Shown here one piece after another: positions 16,702 to 25,004 of a stretch of 39,489 nt of DNA (position 1 is its first letter; every line of letters starts with the position of its first letter). Source of the stretch: Candidatus Giovannonibacteria bacterium RIFCSPLOWO2_12_FULL_43_11c (lineage in GTDB: Bacteria; Patescibacteriota; Minisyncoccia; JACPKW01; UBA11713); the NCBI GenBank assembly GCA_001780775.1, contig MFIO01000007.1:1-39489 (forward strand), read 5' to 3'. Under the pieces are notes generated by a model. It was not told where the DNA came from and did not search any database. It saw only the letters and a program-made list of their open reading frames with translations. A program made the position numbers and the translations under genes.

Positions 16702-17860
16702 AATTAAAATTTGCTTCCCGATAACGAGCCGTATTCATTATGCGCGGCAAAAGCATCTTCTGGAGCTTTTGAAAAAAAATCCTAAAATCGACTTGCAGTT
16801 GATTGTGGCGGGGTCGATACTTCTAGAGAAATACGGGGAAAAATTTTTGCCCGCAATGCGCGATAACGGATTTGAAATTCACGATGCGTTGTATAACGTA
16901 ATCGAGGGAGGAAATCATATCACTATGGCAAGAACCGCTGGGCTTACTGCGCTTGAATTCGCGAACTCTCTCCATAAATTAAATCCGGACGTCGTCTTGA
17001 TACGCGGAGATCGCTTTGAGATGTTGCCGATCGCGATGGTCTCAGCGTATTTGAACAAACCAATTGCTCACATCGAAGGCGGCGATTTATCCGGGACCAT
17101 CGATGAATCTGTGCGCCACGCCATTTCAAAACTCGCGCACATCCATTTTGCGACCAATGAGGACTCGAGAAAACGCTTGATAAAAATGGGAGAGGATCCG
17201 AAGTTCGTTTTTAATGTTGGTTCTCCCGATGTCGAGATGGCGGCTAAGATTAATAAAAAAATAGATCCCGAAGTACTCCATAAAATCGGAGTTGGCTACG
17301 ATTTGGATATAAAGAAACCATTTATGATGACGATGTTGCATCCAGTGACGACAGAAGGCGATAACCGGGCGCATATGGAGACAGCTTTGAAGGCAGTGGA
17401 CAGTATTAATATGCAGACGGTCTGGTTTTGGCCGAATAGCGATGCCGGCACCGCGGAGATGGCGAAAGCGATTCGTGTGTACCGCGAGCTCGGGGTTTTA
17501 AAAAATAATAAAATTCACTTTGTAACTGACTTGCTCCCGGAAGATTTTATAGCTCTTCTCAAGCAAACCAAGATAATGATCGGTAATTCCTCGACGGGAA
17601 TTAAAGAATGCTCATATTTAGGTGTTCCTGTGGTTAACATAGGCACGCGTCAGCAAGGAAGGCTTCGCGGTCCAAGTGTTATGGATGTCGGGTATGATAA
17701 AGGAGCGATAGAAAAAGCTATCCGGAAGCAATTGGCTCACGGAATGTATAAATCTTCGGGACTATATTTCAAACCGAATACCTCAAAGCAAATTGTTGAT
17801 ATTTTGACTAAAATCAGCGTCCCCGCGCAGAAAAAATTCTACGAAATCAAGGAAGCGTAG
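16688..17860 (+). CDS. neuC: UDP-N-acetylglucosamine 2-epimerase (hydrolysing), NeuC/LegG-like
   Basis: The product (390 aa, normal for the family) shows the hydrolysing epimerase pattern: VLIRGDRFEMLPIA, AHIEGGDLSGTIDESVRHAISKL, HPVTTE, FWPNSDAG and IGNSSTGIKE. The enzyme releases UDP and gives N-acetylmannosamine or its 2,4-diacetamido analogue, the six-carbon precursor for NeuB. It overlaps the preceding transferase by 14 bp. The matching neuA and neuB genes lie downstream, separated by an unrelated unknown gene at 17980. Whether it acts on UDP-GlcNAc or on a bacillosamine derivative cannot be told from sequence alone; no LegB or LegC homologue is in the window. Confidence 0.85.
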   Translation: MRKNKIKICFPITSRIHYARQKHLLELLKKNPKIDLQLIVAGSILLEKYGEKFLPAMRDNGFEIHDALYNVIEGGNHITMARTAGLTALEFANSLHKLNPDVVLIRGDRFEMLPIAMVSAYLNKPIAHIEGGDLSGTIDESVRHAISKLAHIHFATNEDSRKRLIKMGEDPKFVFNVGSPDVEMAAKINKKIDPEVLHKIGVGYDLDIKKPFMMTMLHPVTTEGDNRAHMETALKAVDSINMQTVWFWPNSDAGTAEMAKAIRVYRELGVLKNNKIHFVTDLLPEDFIALLKQTKIMIGNSSTGIKECSYLGVPVVNIGTRQQGRLRGPSVMDVGYDKGAIEKAIRKQLAHGMYKSSGLYFKPNTSKQIVDILTKISVPAQKKFYEIKEA

Positions 17861-17934
17861 CACCCCTTGATTTTTTTGGCCATATATTCTAAGCTATATC
17901 TGAAATCCGCACATAGAGAACTTAATAAATGGCT

Positions 17935-17971
17935 GAGGGATAAGCCCTCCAAAAACAAATCCAAAAGGAGG
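17935..17971 (+). promoter_or_regulatory. Leader with alternative hairpins around the Shine-Dalgarno
   Basis: GAGGG (17935-17939) can pair with CCCTC (17945-17949). The overlapping CCTCC (17946-17950) can instead pair with the Shine-Dalgarno GGAGG (17967-17971). The octamer GGATAAGC is directly repeated at 17938-17945 and 17970-17977. The two pairings exclude each other, as in a simple translational switch, but both stems are only 5 bp. Confidence 0.35.
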
Positions 17972-17979
17972 ATAAGCAG

Positions 17980-18957
17980 ATGATTGAACTCAAAAGCAAG
18001 AGTCCTGAAGAGCTGGCAGCGGAAATCGTTCTGTTGCCGGATGGACACAGTTTCGCTTTGAAGTCCGAGAAGGAGTTGGCAGGACTTCTCACGGTGGTAA
18101 GGGATCCGCTGAGGTACGCGGCGATTTTCAAAGCTGTCGCAGAGCGCCAGGATGCGTCCGATTGGATGCGTTTTGCGGCGCGGTCCGAAGACATTAACGG
18201 CAGAAGACGCGCAAAGGGAGCGATTCACAGCGATGTCGTTCAAGAGTTGACGTGGTTAGCCCGCGATGCCGAGCAAAAGCTCAAGAACTCGATGGAGAAA
18301 TACGCTCTGCTCGGGGGCGTTTATTGGAATACCACGATTCTGAATCGGAACCTTCGCCGCTATGCGGAGGCTGCGGTAAGCGCGCGGTTATCGGCATCTT
18401 GGTTTGGTCTCGCGGGCGATACCGAGAACCATTTCGTCAGTCTTTTCGAGGCGCAAGTCGAGGAAGTCACCGTTTCTTTCGGCAAGAGCGACAATGATGC
18501 AGTGAGAGACGCTGTGGTGGCTCTGGCGATATTCAGGGACTACATCAAACTCATGGTCGGCCCATACCCGCTTTGGATGGTTCAAAACGCTCAAGTGCAT
18601 ATCGCGTCGGCGGCAATGATGGCCTATCTGCGCGGCGTGCGCATCGATCTCGATGCATACGCGGATGATTTTCGCGATTCTGCTACCCAAACCGTAATGC
18701 CGCACTGGGCGAATGTGTTTGTAGCTTGTGAACATTACCGTGCGGGACGCTACCAAGAAGTGGTCGGAATTGGCCCTGTGGATGTTTCGAGCTCTTCTGC
18801 GGACAACGCCGAATTAGCCCGCCAGATTGTTATCGCGTATGCCGAAAGGGAACTGCAACGGGCCGAAAAATCGCGGGAACGATTCGAGGCCGTGGCGCAT
18901 CACCGAGGACCCAACGGAGGTATGCTGATCGCGGTTGCGGAGGCGGCCCTTCAGTAA
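17980..18957 (+). CDS. Uncharacterised alpha-helical protein
   Basis: I do not recognise this 325-aa protein. It looks soluble and almost entirely helical, rich in Ala, Arg and Glu, with spacing reminiscent of TPR-like helical repeats in the second half (VFVACEHYRAGRYQEVV). No catalytic motif, signal peptide or membrane segment is seen. The ATG at 17980 follows a strong AAAGGAGG, and a terminator ends the gene, so it is probably an independent transcript between neuC and neuA. Its codon use is more GC-rich than that of the flanking genes. With the other Shine-Dalgarno-led genes here, this may mark a separately acquired or separately regulated class. Confidence 0.75.
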   Translation: MIELKSKSPEELAAEIVLLPDGHSFALKSEKELAGLLTVVRDPLRYAAIFKAVAERQDASDWMRFAARSEDINGRRRAKGAIHSDVVQELTWLARDAEQKLKNSMEKYALLGGVYWNTTILNRNLRRYAEAAVSARLSASWFGLAGDTENHFVSLFEAQVEEVTVSFGKSDNDAVRDAVVALAIFRDYIKLMVGPYPLWMVQNAQVHIASAAMMAYLRGVRIDLDAYADDFRDSATQTVMPHWANVFVACEHYRAGRYQEVVGIGPVDVSSSSADNAELARQIVIAYAERELQRAEKSRERFEAVAHHRGPNGGMLIAVAEAALQ

Positions 18958-18986
18958 GGACTTCTCTCGGTAGAGGATAGTTAAAC

Positions 18987-19025
18987 GAGGCGGCACGGAA
19001 CATTCTGTGACCGCCTCTTCTTTTT
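18987..19025 (+). terminator. Rho-independent terminator after the 17980 gene
   Basis: GAGGCGG at 18987-18993 pairs with CCGCCTC at 19011-19017, extended by CAC/GTG next to a bulge, and is followed by TTCTTTTT. Confidence 0.85.
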
Positions 19026-19051
19026 ATGTGTTAATATTGTATATAGAAAAA

Positions 19052-19765
19052 ATGGCAAAAGTATTAGGAATTATGGTCGCGCGTGGTGGATCAAAATCTA
19101 TCCCGCGAAAAAATATGAAGGAACTTGGAGGGAAGCCGTTGATTGCGTGGACGATTGAAGCTGCGAAAAAATCCGGAATTTTCGACCGGATTATTTTAAG
19201 CACGGACGATAATGAAATCGCCGAGATATCAAAAGAGCTCGGGATAGAAGTCCCCTTCATGCGCCCGGAGAAATTGGCCGAGGATACAACGCCGACCTTG
19301 CCCGTAATCGAGCACGCGGTTTCGTGGATGCGCGAGCACGAAAATTACGAACCCAACTTTGTCGCTATTCTTCAGCCGACCGCTCCTCTCCGCCAAGATC
19401 GGCACTTAAAAGAGGCTTTTGCGCTTTTAGAGAAGACTGGAGCAGATTCCGTAGTCAGCGTGTCCCCGATCCCGGGAGAACATAATCCCCACTGGCAATT
19501 TTCTATCGAACCGGACGGAGCGTTAAAACTTTTCACGGACGAGCCGATTTCAAAAATAATAAAAAGGCGCCAGGAATTGCCCGTGACATATACCAGGAAC
19601 GGAGCCATCTATATTTTTAAAAAAGAACTTTTGGATTTGCCCGAACCTAATTTTTATGGTAAGAAAACATACGGATACGTAATGGAGCCGAAATATAGCG
19701 TCAATATAGATACGCCAGAAGATTGGTTTCGCGCTGAAATTTATTTACGTGATAAAAATTTATGA
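19052..19765 (+). CDS. neuA: CMP-nonulosonate (acylneuraminate) cytidylyltransferase, copy 1
   Basis: This 237-aa NeuA-family enzyme begins with VARGGSKSIPRKN (the CTP loop) and GGKPLIAWTIEAA, and contains LQPTAPLR and YSVNIDTPEDW. It activates a nonulosonic acid with CTP. In-frame codons reach back to 19007, but ATG 19052 puts the signature at the normal position. A TATATA box (19040-19045) lies 6 nt before it with no Shine-Dalgarno, just past the upstream terminator, so this gene probably heads the operon. Its TGA overlaps the next ATG (ATGA). A close paralogue at 23317-24033 shares N-terminal and central blocks such as RPxxLAEDTTP and LPVIEHAV, an unusual duplication within one cluster. 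Confidence 0.85.
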   Translation: MAKVLGIMVARGGSKSIPRKNMKELGGKPLIAWTIEAAKKSGIFDRIILSTDDNEIAEISKELGIEVPFMRPEKLAEDTTPTLPVIEHAVSWMREHENYEPNFVAILQPTAPLRQDRHLKEAFALLEKTGADSVVSVSPIPGEHNPHWQFSIEPDGALKLFTDEPISKIIKRRQELPVTYTRNGAIYIFKKELLDLPEPNFYGKKTYGYVMEPKYSVNIDTPEDWFRAEIYLRDKNL

Positions 19766-20811
19766 AAATTAAGATTATAGGAGCAGGATCAATGGGACAT
19801 CATTTGGCGTACGCCTCCAGGAGGATGGGTTGGGACGCGACAGTTATTGATAATGATCCAAAAGCGCTTCTGCGGATGAAGAACGAGGTTTACCCTGCGC
19901 GGTACGGTTCCTGGGACGAAAGCATAAAACTTTTCTCTCCGGAGGAAGAACCGAAGGGAGGATTTGATATTATTGCTTTTGGGACTCCGCCCGATGTGAC
20001 TGTTAAATTGGCGGCGAAAGCTTTCGAAGAAAAACCGAAACTTCTCCACCTGGAAAAACCGTTTTGTCCGCCGACGCTCGAGGGAGCGGATGAGTTGATC
20101 GCCCAAATAAATAAAAATCCGGAGACAATAGTTACGGTCGGATATATGTATTCGGTTTCGGAAGGAATTGCGGCGGTAGCCGAAATTTTGACCTCTGGAA
20201 AACTCGGTGAGATACTGAATTTGGATGTTGAATGCCGCGAGCATTGGGGGCAGGGAGTTTTGAAAGCCCATCCGTGGATTTCCGGCCCGTGGGATACGTA
20301 TCTCGGATATTACAAGCGCGGGGGTGGTGCCGCCTGCGAAAATTCCCACGGACTTCATCTTTGGCTCTATTTGGCTGACCGGATGGGATGGAAAGGTATA
20401 ACAGATGTGAAAGCAGCTTTCTCAATGAGAAGTGAAAACGGCTCAAATTACGACGGCACTGCGGCATTTCTGCTTAAAGAAAAAAGCGGGCGAGTTGGCA
20501 GAGTAACGCAGGATACGATAACCTCCCCGACAAAATTCTGGCTTAGGGCGCAGGGAGAAAAAGGATTTTTGGAATGGTATTGCCGCGGCGTTCCGGAGGG
20601 GGATGTTGTCCGGTGGCAGGAAGAGGGAAAGGAAGTCCAAGAGAAAATATTCAAAAAAGAGAGAGCAGACGATTTTTATAGGATGGTTCTTCATTATAAA
20701 GATTTGCTTGACGGCAGCGCATCCGTCGAGAACTCGCCCCTGTCCTTCGATCGGGGATATCGGGTGATGAAAATATTATCAGCAGCATTTAAAGAAGAAA
20801 AATTAATATGA
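19762..20811 (+). CDS. Gfo/Idh/MocA-family oxidoreductase
   Basis: A 349-aa NAD(P)-dependent enzyme with IKIIGAGSMGHHLA at the N-terminus, LLHLEKPFCPP carrying the conserved EKP lysine, and GGGAACENSHGLHLW in the substrate domain with a conserved histidine region. It should oxidise or reduce a sugar or sugar acid. It is distinct from the relative at 7453-8466. It is coupled by ATGA overlaps to neuA upstream and the hydroxyacid dehydrogenase downstream, so the three proteins likely act on one CMP-activated or about-to-be-activated sugar acid (inference). Confidence 0.8.
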   Translation: MKIKIIGAGSMGHHLAYASRRMGWDATVIDNDPKALLRMKNEVYPARYGSWDESIKLFSPEEEPKGGFDIIAFGTPPDVTVKLAAKAFEEKPKLLHLEKPFCPPTLEGADELIAQINKNPETIVTVGYMYSVSEGIAAVAEILTSGKLGEILNLDVECREHWGQGVLKAHPWISGPWDTYLGYYKRGGGAACENSHGLHLWLYLADRMGWKGITDVKAAFSMRSENGSNYDGTAAFLLKEKSGRVGRVTQDTITSPTKFWLRAQGEKGFLEWYCRGVPEGDVVRWQEEGKEVQEKIFKKERADDFYRMVLHYKDLLDGSASVENSPLSFDRGYRVMKILSAAFKEEKLI

Positions 20812-21758
20812 AAAAGAAAGTTTTATATACCGGGCCTGTTGAATTTACTGGAGCTCTCCAGGAAGTTATTGGCCCTGATTTCGAAGTAGAACGAACGGAG
20901 CCGGACGATTCGCTTTTGGCAAAATTCGAGAAAGCGGATGTTTTTATGGACGCTTCGATGAAAGTACGCGTTCCAGCGAGCACGATTGAGAAAGCGGCCA
21001 ATTTAAAACTAATCGTGACGGCGACAACTGGTGCGGATCATATTGACCAGAAAGCCCTCGCCGCAAGAAACATTCCTATATTAACTCTCTCCGGGCAGAA
21101 GGAATTTCTAAAGGGTCTTTCTGCCGCCGCCGAACATTCTTGGCTGCTCCTCTTGGCTGTATCGCGTAAATTAAGAAGCGCTATTCATCATGTTGAAGGC
21201 GGAGGATGGGATCGAGTGCAATTTCCGGGAATTATGATGCGTAATAGAACTCTCGGCGTTATCGGAATGGGCCGGATCGGCTCTTTGATGGCGAGATACG
21301 CGAGAGCCTTTGAAATGAACGTTCTCGGATATGATTCAGAGATTAAAGAATTTTCTCAAGACGCAACGCCAACTGAACTTGACCTGCTTTTGGCCACGTC
21401 GGATATCGTGACAATTCATATTCCACGAAACGACGCAACAAAAAACTTTTTTGACGCCAAGAAAATAAATATGATGAAAAAGGGAGCAATATTAATAAAC
21501 ACTTCCGGGGGGAGTATTATTGACGAGGAGGCGCTTGTGAAAGCTTTGGAAGAGGGCAGGGTTGCGGGAGTTGGCACGGACGTTTTGGATACAGAGCCGA
21601 AAAACGAAGATAGCCCGCTATGGAGACACGCGAAAAATAATGAAAACGTTATCATAACGCCTCACATCGGAGGTTTTTGTCCAGAGGCGGTCGGCTTATC
21701 GATCCGATTTTCCGGCGAGCGAATTTTAAAATACTATAAAGAAAATAATTTGCTATGA
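20808..21758 (+). CDS. D-isomer-specific 2-hydroxyacid dehydrogenase
   Basis: The product (316 aa) has the family's split catalytic domain and a NAD-binding motif LGVIGMGRIGSLMARYA (about residues 145-161). It also has INTSGGSIIDEEALVKAL, GVGTDVLDTEP (catalytic Glu region) and ITPHIGG (catalytic His). Members interconvert 2-hydroxy and 2-keto acids with NAD(P). The gene lies between a Gfo/Idh oxidoreductase and a ThDP enzyme, joined to both by ATGA overlaps. It might therefore make or reduce the 2-keto acid that the ThDP enzyme uses. Its physiological substrate is unknown, and a housekeeping serine-pathway role seems unlikely here. Confidence 0.82.
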   Translation: MKKKVLYTGPVEFTGALQEVIGPDFEVERTEPDDSLLAKFEKADVFMDASMKVRVPASTIEKAANLKLIVTATTGADHIDQKALAARNIPILTLSGQKEFLKGLSAAAEHSWLLLLAVSRKLRSAIHHVEGGGWDRVQFPGIMMRNRTLGVIGMGRIGSLMARYARAFEMNVLGYDSEIKEFSQDATPTELDLLLATSDIVTIHIPRNDATKNFFDAKKINMMKKGAILINTSGGSIIDEEALVKALEEGRVAGVGTDVLDTEPKNEDSPLWRHAKNNENVIITPHIGGFCPEAVGLSIRFSGERILKYYKENNLL

Positions 21759-23308
21759 TCTCGGAGAATATTGCCAAGCTTGCGGATACTTTGGTTAAAA
21801 AAGGAATTAAATATGCGTTCGGAATTGCCGGGAGCGGTTCAAGTTTGGAATTAATTACGGCGCTCGAGGAGCGCGGCGTTCCTTACCAGCCTGTTTCGCA
21901 CGAAGCGGCCGCTGTTTTTATGGCTGGCGCTTGTTCAAGAGATGGGAAAACGAATGCGGTTGCAATTACTATCAAAGGTCCGGGATTTGCAAACACTGTT
22001 CCAGGAACTCTTTCGAATTTTTATGAAAATCGCCCGGCGCTTACCGCGAGTGAAGCGTATGGGCCTGGCGTTCCTCTTTTTCGCGCGCATAAAAGAATGG
22101 ATCACAAATCCGTAATAAGCACTATTGTGAAAGGTTTTTATTCCGGCAGCGAACCCGAGGGCGTAGAGGCGCTTTTGGATTCGGCATCTTCGGAAGTTCC
22201 AAAGCCGGTGCATATAGATTTGCATAACGAGCCAGGCAAGTCGGAACTATTTATAAAAGAGGAAAAATATTCGGATGAGAGTGATCTCGCAAAAATAAAA
22301 GAATTGATCAATGCTTCGAAAAATCCAGCAATAGTCTTGGGATCTCTGGCTGTCCGGAAACTTCGCAACGTAGATTGGGGAAAGATCGGCGTCCCGGTTT
22401 TTACAACTGCGGCGGGTAAAGGATCTATAGACGAAAACGGCCCAAATGCCGGAGGAATTATAACGGGAGAGATAAAAGACCTTTCGCCTGAAGCGACCAT
22501 TCTCACGAATGCGGATTTAATCGTTTCTTTCGGGTTAAGATACGCGGAAGTAATCGTGGCAGCTCCTTTTAAGGCTCCATTGGTCAATATTGACGCAGCT
22601 GGCGGACTTGCGGATGGTTTTTCTCCCACAATAAATTTCGTCACGAGCGATCCAGACAGCGCGGCATCCGAATTAATCCCCATTCTTTTCAAAAAAAAAT
22701 GGGGAGAAGATGCTATAACGTCCGCACGAGTGGAATTAGAGAAAGAACTTTTCTCCGATCCGTGGCTTCCCGCGACTTTATTCCGAAATTTTCAGAAAAT
22801 GTTTCCCGATGCGGCTCTTGTCTTGGATACGGGATTTTTCTGCACGGTAGGGGAAACGGTTTGGCGTGCTAGGAGTCCCGAATTTTTTCTGGGTTCCTCT
22901 GTCGGGAGGTTTATGGGCTCTTCAATCCCAACGGCTATCGGGTTCGCGATTTCATCCGATAAAAGAATTCTGTCTGTATCGGGAGACGGCGGCATCGTTC
23001 CATACTTCCCCGAGATTAAAATCGCTGTTGAGAAAAAACTCCCGATTTTATTTTTATTCATGTCCGACGGAGGCTACGGATCGGTGGGGCTATCTGGACG
23101 CGCAAAAGGATTGTCGCCCCGCGCTTTCGAATTTGAATCAAGCTGGTGGCGTGCGGCGGAAACTTTGGGGTGCAAGGGTGCGGCAATCGGAAGCGAGAAA
23201 GAATTCAATGACGTGATTGCCTCTTGGAGAAAAGAAGCCGGCCCTTTGTTTTTGGAAACAAAGTTTGATCCCAAAAAATACGGAGACATGGCAAAGCGAT
23301 TGCGCTAA
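21755..23308 (+). CDS. ThDP-dependent decarboxylase/carboligase-like enzyme
   Basis: A 517-aa relative of acetolactate synthase and phosphonopyruvate/sulfopyruvate decarboxylases. The PYR domain carries Glu50 (PVSHEAAAV). The PP domain has GDGG at 410-413, and the motif ends in MSDGGYG where NN is usual, putting Asp438 at the expected metal-ligand Asn position. It is shorter than, and clearly different from, the ThDP enzyme at 9807. The ATGA overlap with the dehydrogenase and only 8 bp to neuA copy 2 show one operon. It may decarboxylate a 2-keto acid or join a two-carbon unit to a sugar; neither is demonstrable from sequence. Confidence 0.75.
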   Translation: MISENIAKLADTLVKKGIKYAFGIAGSGSSLELITALEERGVPYQPVSHEAAAVFMAGACSRDGKTNAVAITIKGPGFANTVPGTLSNFYENRPALTASEAYGPGVPLFRAHKRMDHKSVISTIVKGFYSGSEPEGVEALLDSASSEVPKPVHIDLHNEPGKSELFIKEEKYSDESDLAKIKELINASKNPAIVLGSLAVRKLRNVDWGKIGVPVFTTAAGKGSIDENGPNAGGIITGEIKDLSPEATILTNADLIVSFGLRYAEVIVAAPFKAPLVNIDAAGGLADGFSPTINFVTSDPDSAASELIPILFKKKWGEDAITSARVELEKELFSDPWLPATLFRNFQKMFPDAALVLDTGFFCTVGETVWRARSPEFFLGSSVGRFMGSSIPTAIGFAISSDKRILSVSGDGGIVPYFPEIKIAVEKKLPILFLFMSDGGYGSVGLSGRAKGLSPRAFEFESSWWRAAETLGCKGAAIGSEKEFNDVIASWRKEAGPLFLETKFDPKKYGDMAKRLR

Positions 23309-23316
23309 AATAATAT

Positions 23317-24033
23317 ATGGAGAAAATCTTGGGAGTAGTTACGGCTAGAGGAGGTTCAAAAAGCATTCCCGGCAAGAATATTAAATCGCTGGGCGGAAAG
23401 CCTTTAATCTCCTACATTATTGATTCCGCAAAAAATTCCGGAATTTTCGATCGGATTATAATTTCCACCGATGATGAAAAAATTGCAGAAGTTGCAAAAA
23501 AATACGGAGCGGAGGTCTTGTTTATGCGCCCGCCCGAACTCGCAGAAGACACAACTCCACATCTCCCAGTAATCGAGCACGCGGTTAAATGGATGGCCGA
23601 GAAAGAAAATTATAACCCAGAATATACCTCGATTCTTTCCCCAACGTCGCCCATGGTTCGGCCGGAGCATTTCAGGGAAGCATTCGAGATTCTGAAAAAT
23701 AAAAAAGCCGATTCTATAATCGGTGTTGTCCAAATCCCGCCGCATTATAATCCAATACGTTCGTTCTCGTACGATGATGAAGGCTTTTTGAAACTATTTG
23801 TAACGGGGGAGCCTGTACGAAAAAGAATTCCGCGGAGGCAAGATTTGCCTGTTTTCTATACCCTCAATAGCGCGATATATATTTTTAGAACGGATCTGCT
23901 TTTTGATCCGACGGAGCCCAGTTTTTACGGCAACAAAGTCGCGGCCTATGTCATGGACGAAAAACACAGCATTAATATAGATGAGCCGAACGATTGGGAG
24001 GAGGCTGAAAAAATAATCAAAGAAGCAAACTAG
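23317..24033 (+). CDS. neuA: CMP-nonulosonate cytidylyltransferase, copy 2
   Basis: This 238-aa NeuA-family protein starts with GVVTARGGSKSIPGKN, closely matching copy 1 at 19052. It shares GGKPLI, SGIFDRIIxSTDD, RPPELAEDTTP, LPVIEHAVKWM and HSINIDEPNDW. The centre differs (SPTSPMVRPEH against QPTAPLRQDRH), in a region that contacts the acid substrate, so the two copies may activate different nonulosonates. It lies 8 bp after the ThDP gene and 2 bp before the transporter. Functional divergence is inference; catalytic motifs look intact in both. Confidence 0.83.
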   Translation: MEKILGVVTARGGSKSIPGKNIKSLGGKPLISYIIDSAKNSGIFDRIIISTDDEKIAEVAKKYGAEVLFMRPPELAEDTTPHLPVIEHAVKWMAEKENYNPEYTSILSPTSPMVRPEHFREAFEILKNKKADSIIGVVQIPPHYNPIRSFSYDDEGFLKLFVTGEPVRKRIPRRQDLPVFYTLNSAIYIFRTDLLFDPTEPSFYGNKVAAYVMDEKHSINIDEPNDWEEAEKIIKEAN

Positions 24034-24035
24034 CG

Positions 24036-24947
24036 ATGTGGATTTTTGCCCTCCCAATAATATCAGGTGTATTTGAAGCGGCCAACCGAAATATAATGAA
24101 GCTTTCAAAGGCGCACACCCTTGTACTGCTTTCGCTCGGGTATTTATTTACCGTGCCGTTTTATGTGGTCTGGCTTTGGGTTGAGGGGATACCAAAGATT
24201 GGGCCAAATTTTTGGTGGGCTGTTTTCTTTCATGTCCCGCTTTGGAGTATTGCAATGATACTTACCATAGAAGCACACAGGAGATCTCCGTTTATTTTAA
24301 CGGCCCCTTATTTGGCGCTTACCCCTGCTTTTTTACTGGTATCTTCGCCTTTGATGGGAGGGGGATATCCAACGCGTCTCGGTGTCCTCGGAGTTTTATT
24401 TGTAACGTTCGGAGTGTATTTTTTAAACGTCAAAGAAGGACAGAATGGAATTTTAGATCCGTTTATTCAGATTGGAAAGGAAAAGGGTTCTCTTTTTATG
24501 CTTTTCGTCGCGTTGATAGGCGCGGTTGTCACAAATCTCGATTTCATAGCGCTCAAAAATGCAAACGGCCCATTCTATGTTCTGATTGACGGTATGCTTA
24601 TGGCTTTGGTTTCAGTAATTTTAATCCTGATTTATTGGCAACGCGGGAAAATAGAGACGAGCGAATTTTCGATAAAATCTTTTTGGCCGTTCTTTTTATT
24701 CGGATTTTTTCTTTTTGGAGCCGTATTTTTTCATATGACAGCGCTGAAATTCATTCAGAATGTTCCCTATGAGATTGCGGGAAAACGCACTGGCGTTATC
24801 TTGGCAACTGTCGGCTCGGGACTGATTCTCGCAAGCTTGAAGCGCTTCCAAGGCAAGTTTAAGGAAGAGAAAGAACAATTGGGATACCGCCTTTTTGGCG
24901 TAGGTTTGATTGTGGCAGGCATGCTCATTATAATCCTTCGCGGGTAA
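24036..24947 (+). CDS. DMT/EamA-type membrane transporter
   Basis: The 303-aa protein is very hydrophobic, with about nine to ten predicted transmembrane helices in two halves. This is the pattern of the drug/metabolite transporter superfamily, which includes EamA exporters and nucleotide-sugar carriers. Linked to a CMP-sugar synthetase by a 2-bp gap, it may move a precursor or a lipid-linked sugar across the membrane. In a small-genome organism, uptake of a host-derived sugar acid is another option. Both roles are inference. No terminator follows; the next gene has its own promoter 58 bp downstream. Confidence 0.7.
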   Translation: MWIFALPIISGVFEAANRNIMKLSKAHTLVLLSLGYLFTVPFYVVWLWVEGIPKIGPNFWWAVFFHVPLWSIAMILTIEAHRRSPFILTAPYLALTPAFLLVSSPLMGGGYPTRLGVLGVLFVTFGVYFLNVKEGQNGILDPFIQIGKEKGSLFMLFVALIGAVVTNLDFIALKNANGPFYVLIDGMLMALVSVILILIYWQRGKIETSEFSIKSFWPFFLFGFFLFGAVFFHMTALKFIQNVPYEIAGKRTGVILATVGSGLILASLKRFQGKFKEEKEQLGYRLFGVGLIVAGMLIIILRG

Positions 24948-24966
24948 TAAATCGGCGAAACAAATC

Positions 24967-24995
24967 TTGTCTTCAGAGGGTTTTAATTTTATAGT
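24967..24995 (+). promoter_or_regulatory. neuB promoter (leaderless)
   Basis: TTGTCT at 24967-24972, a 17-nt spacer and TATAGT at 24990-24995 end 9 nt before the ATG at 25005. The predicted leader is about 3 nt. Confidence 0.6.
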
Positions 24996-25004
24996 ATAAA
25001 CCAT

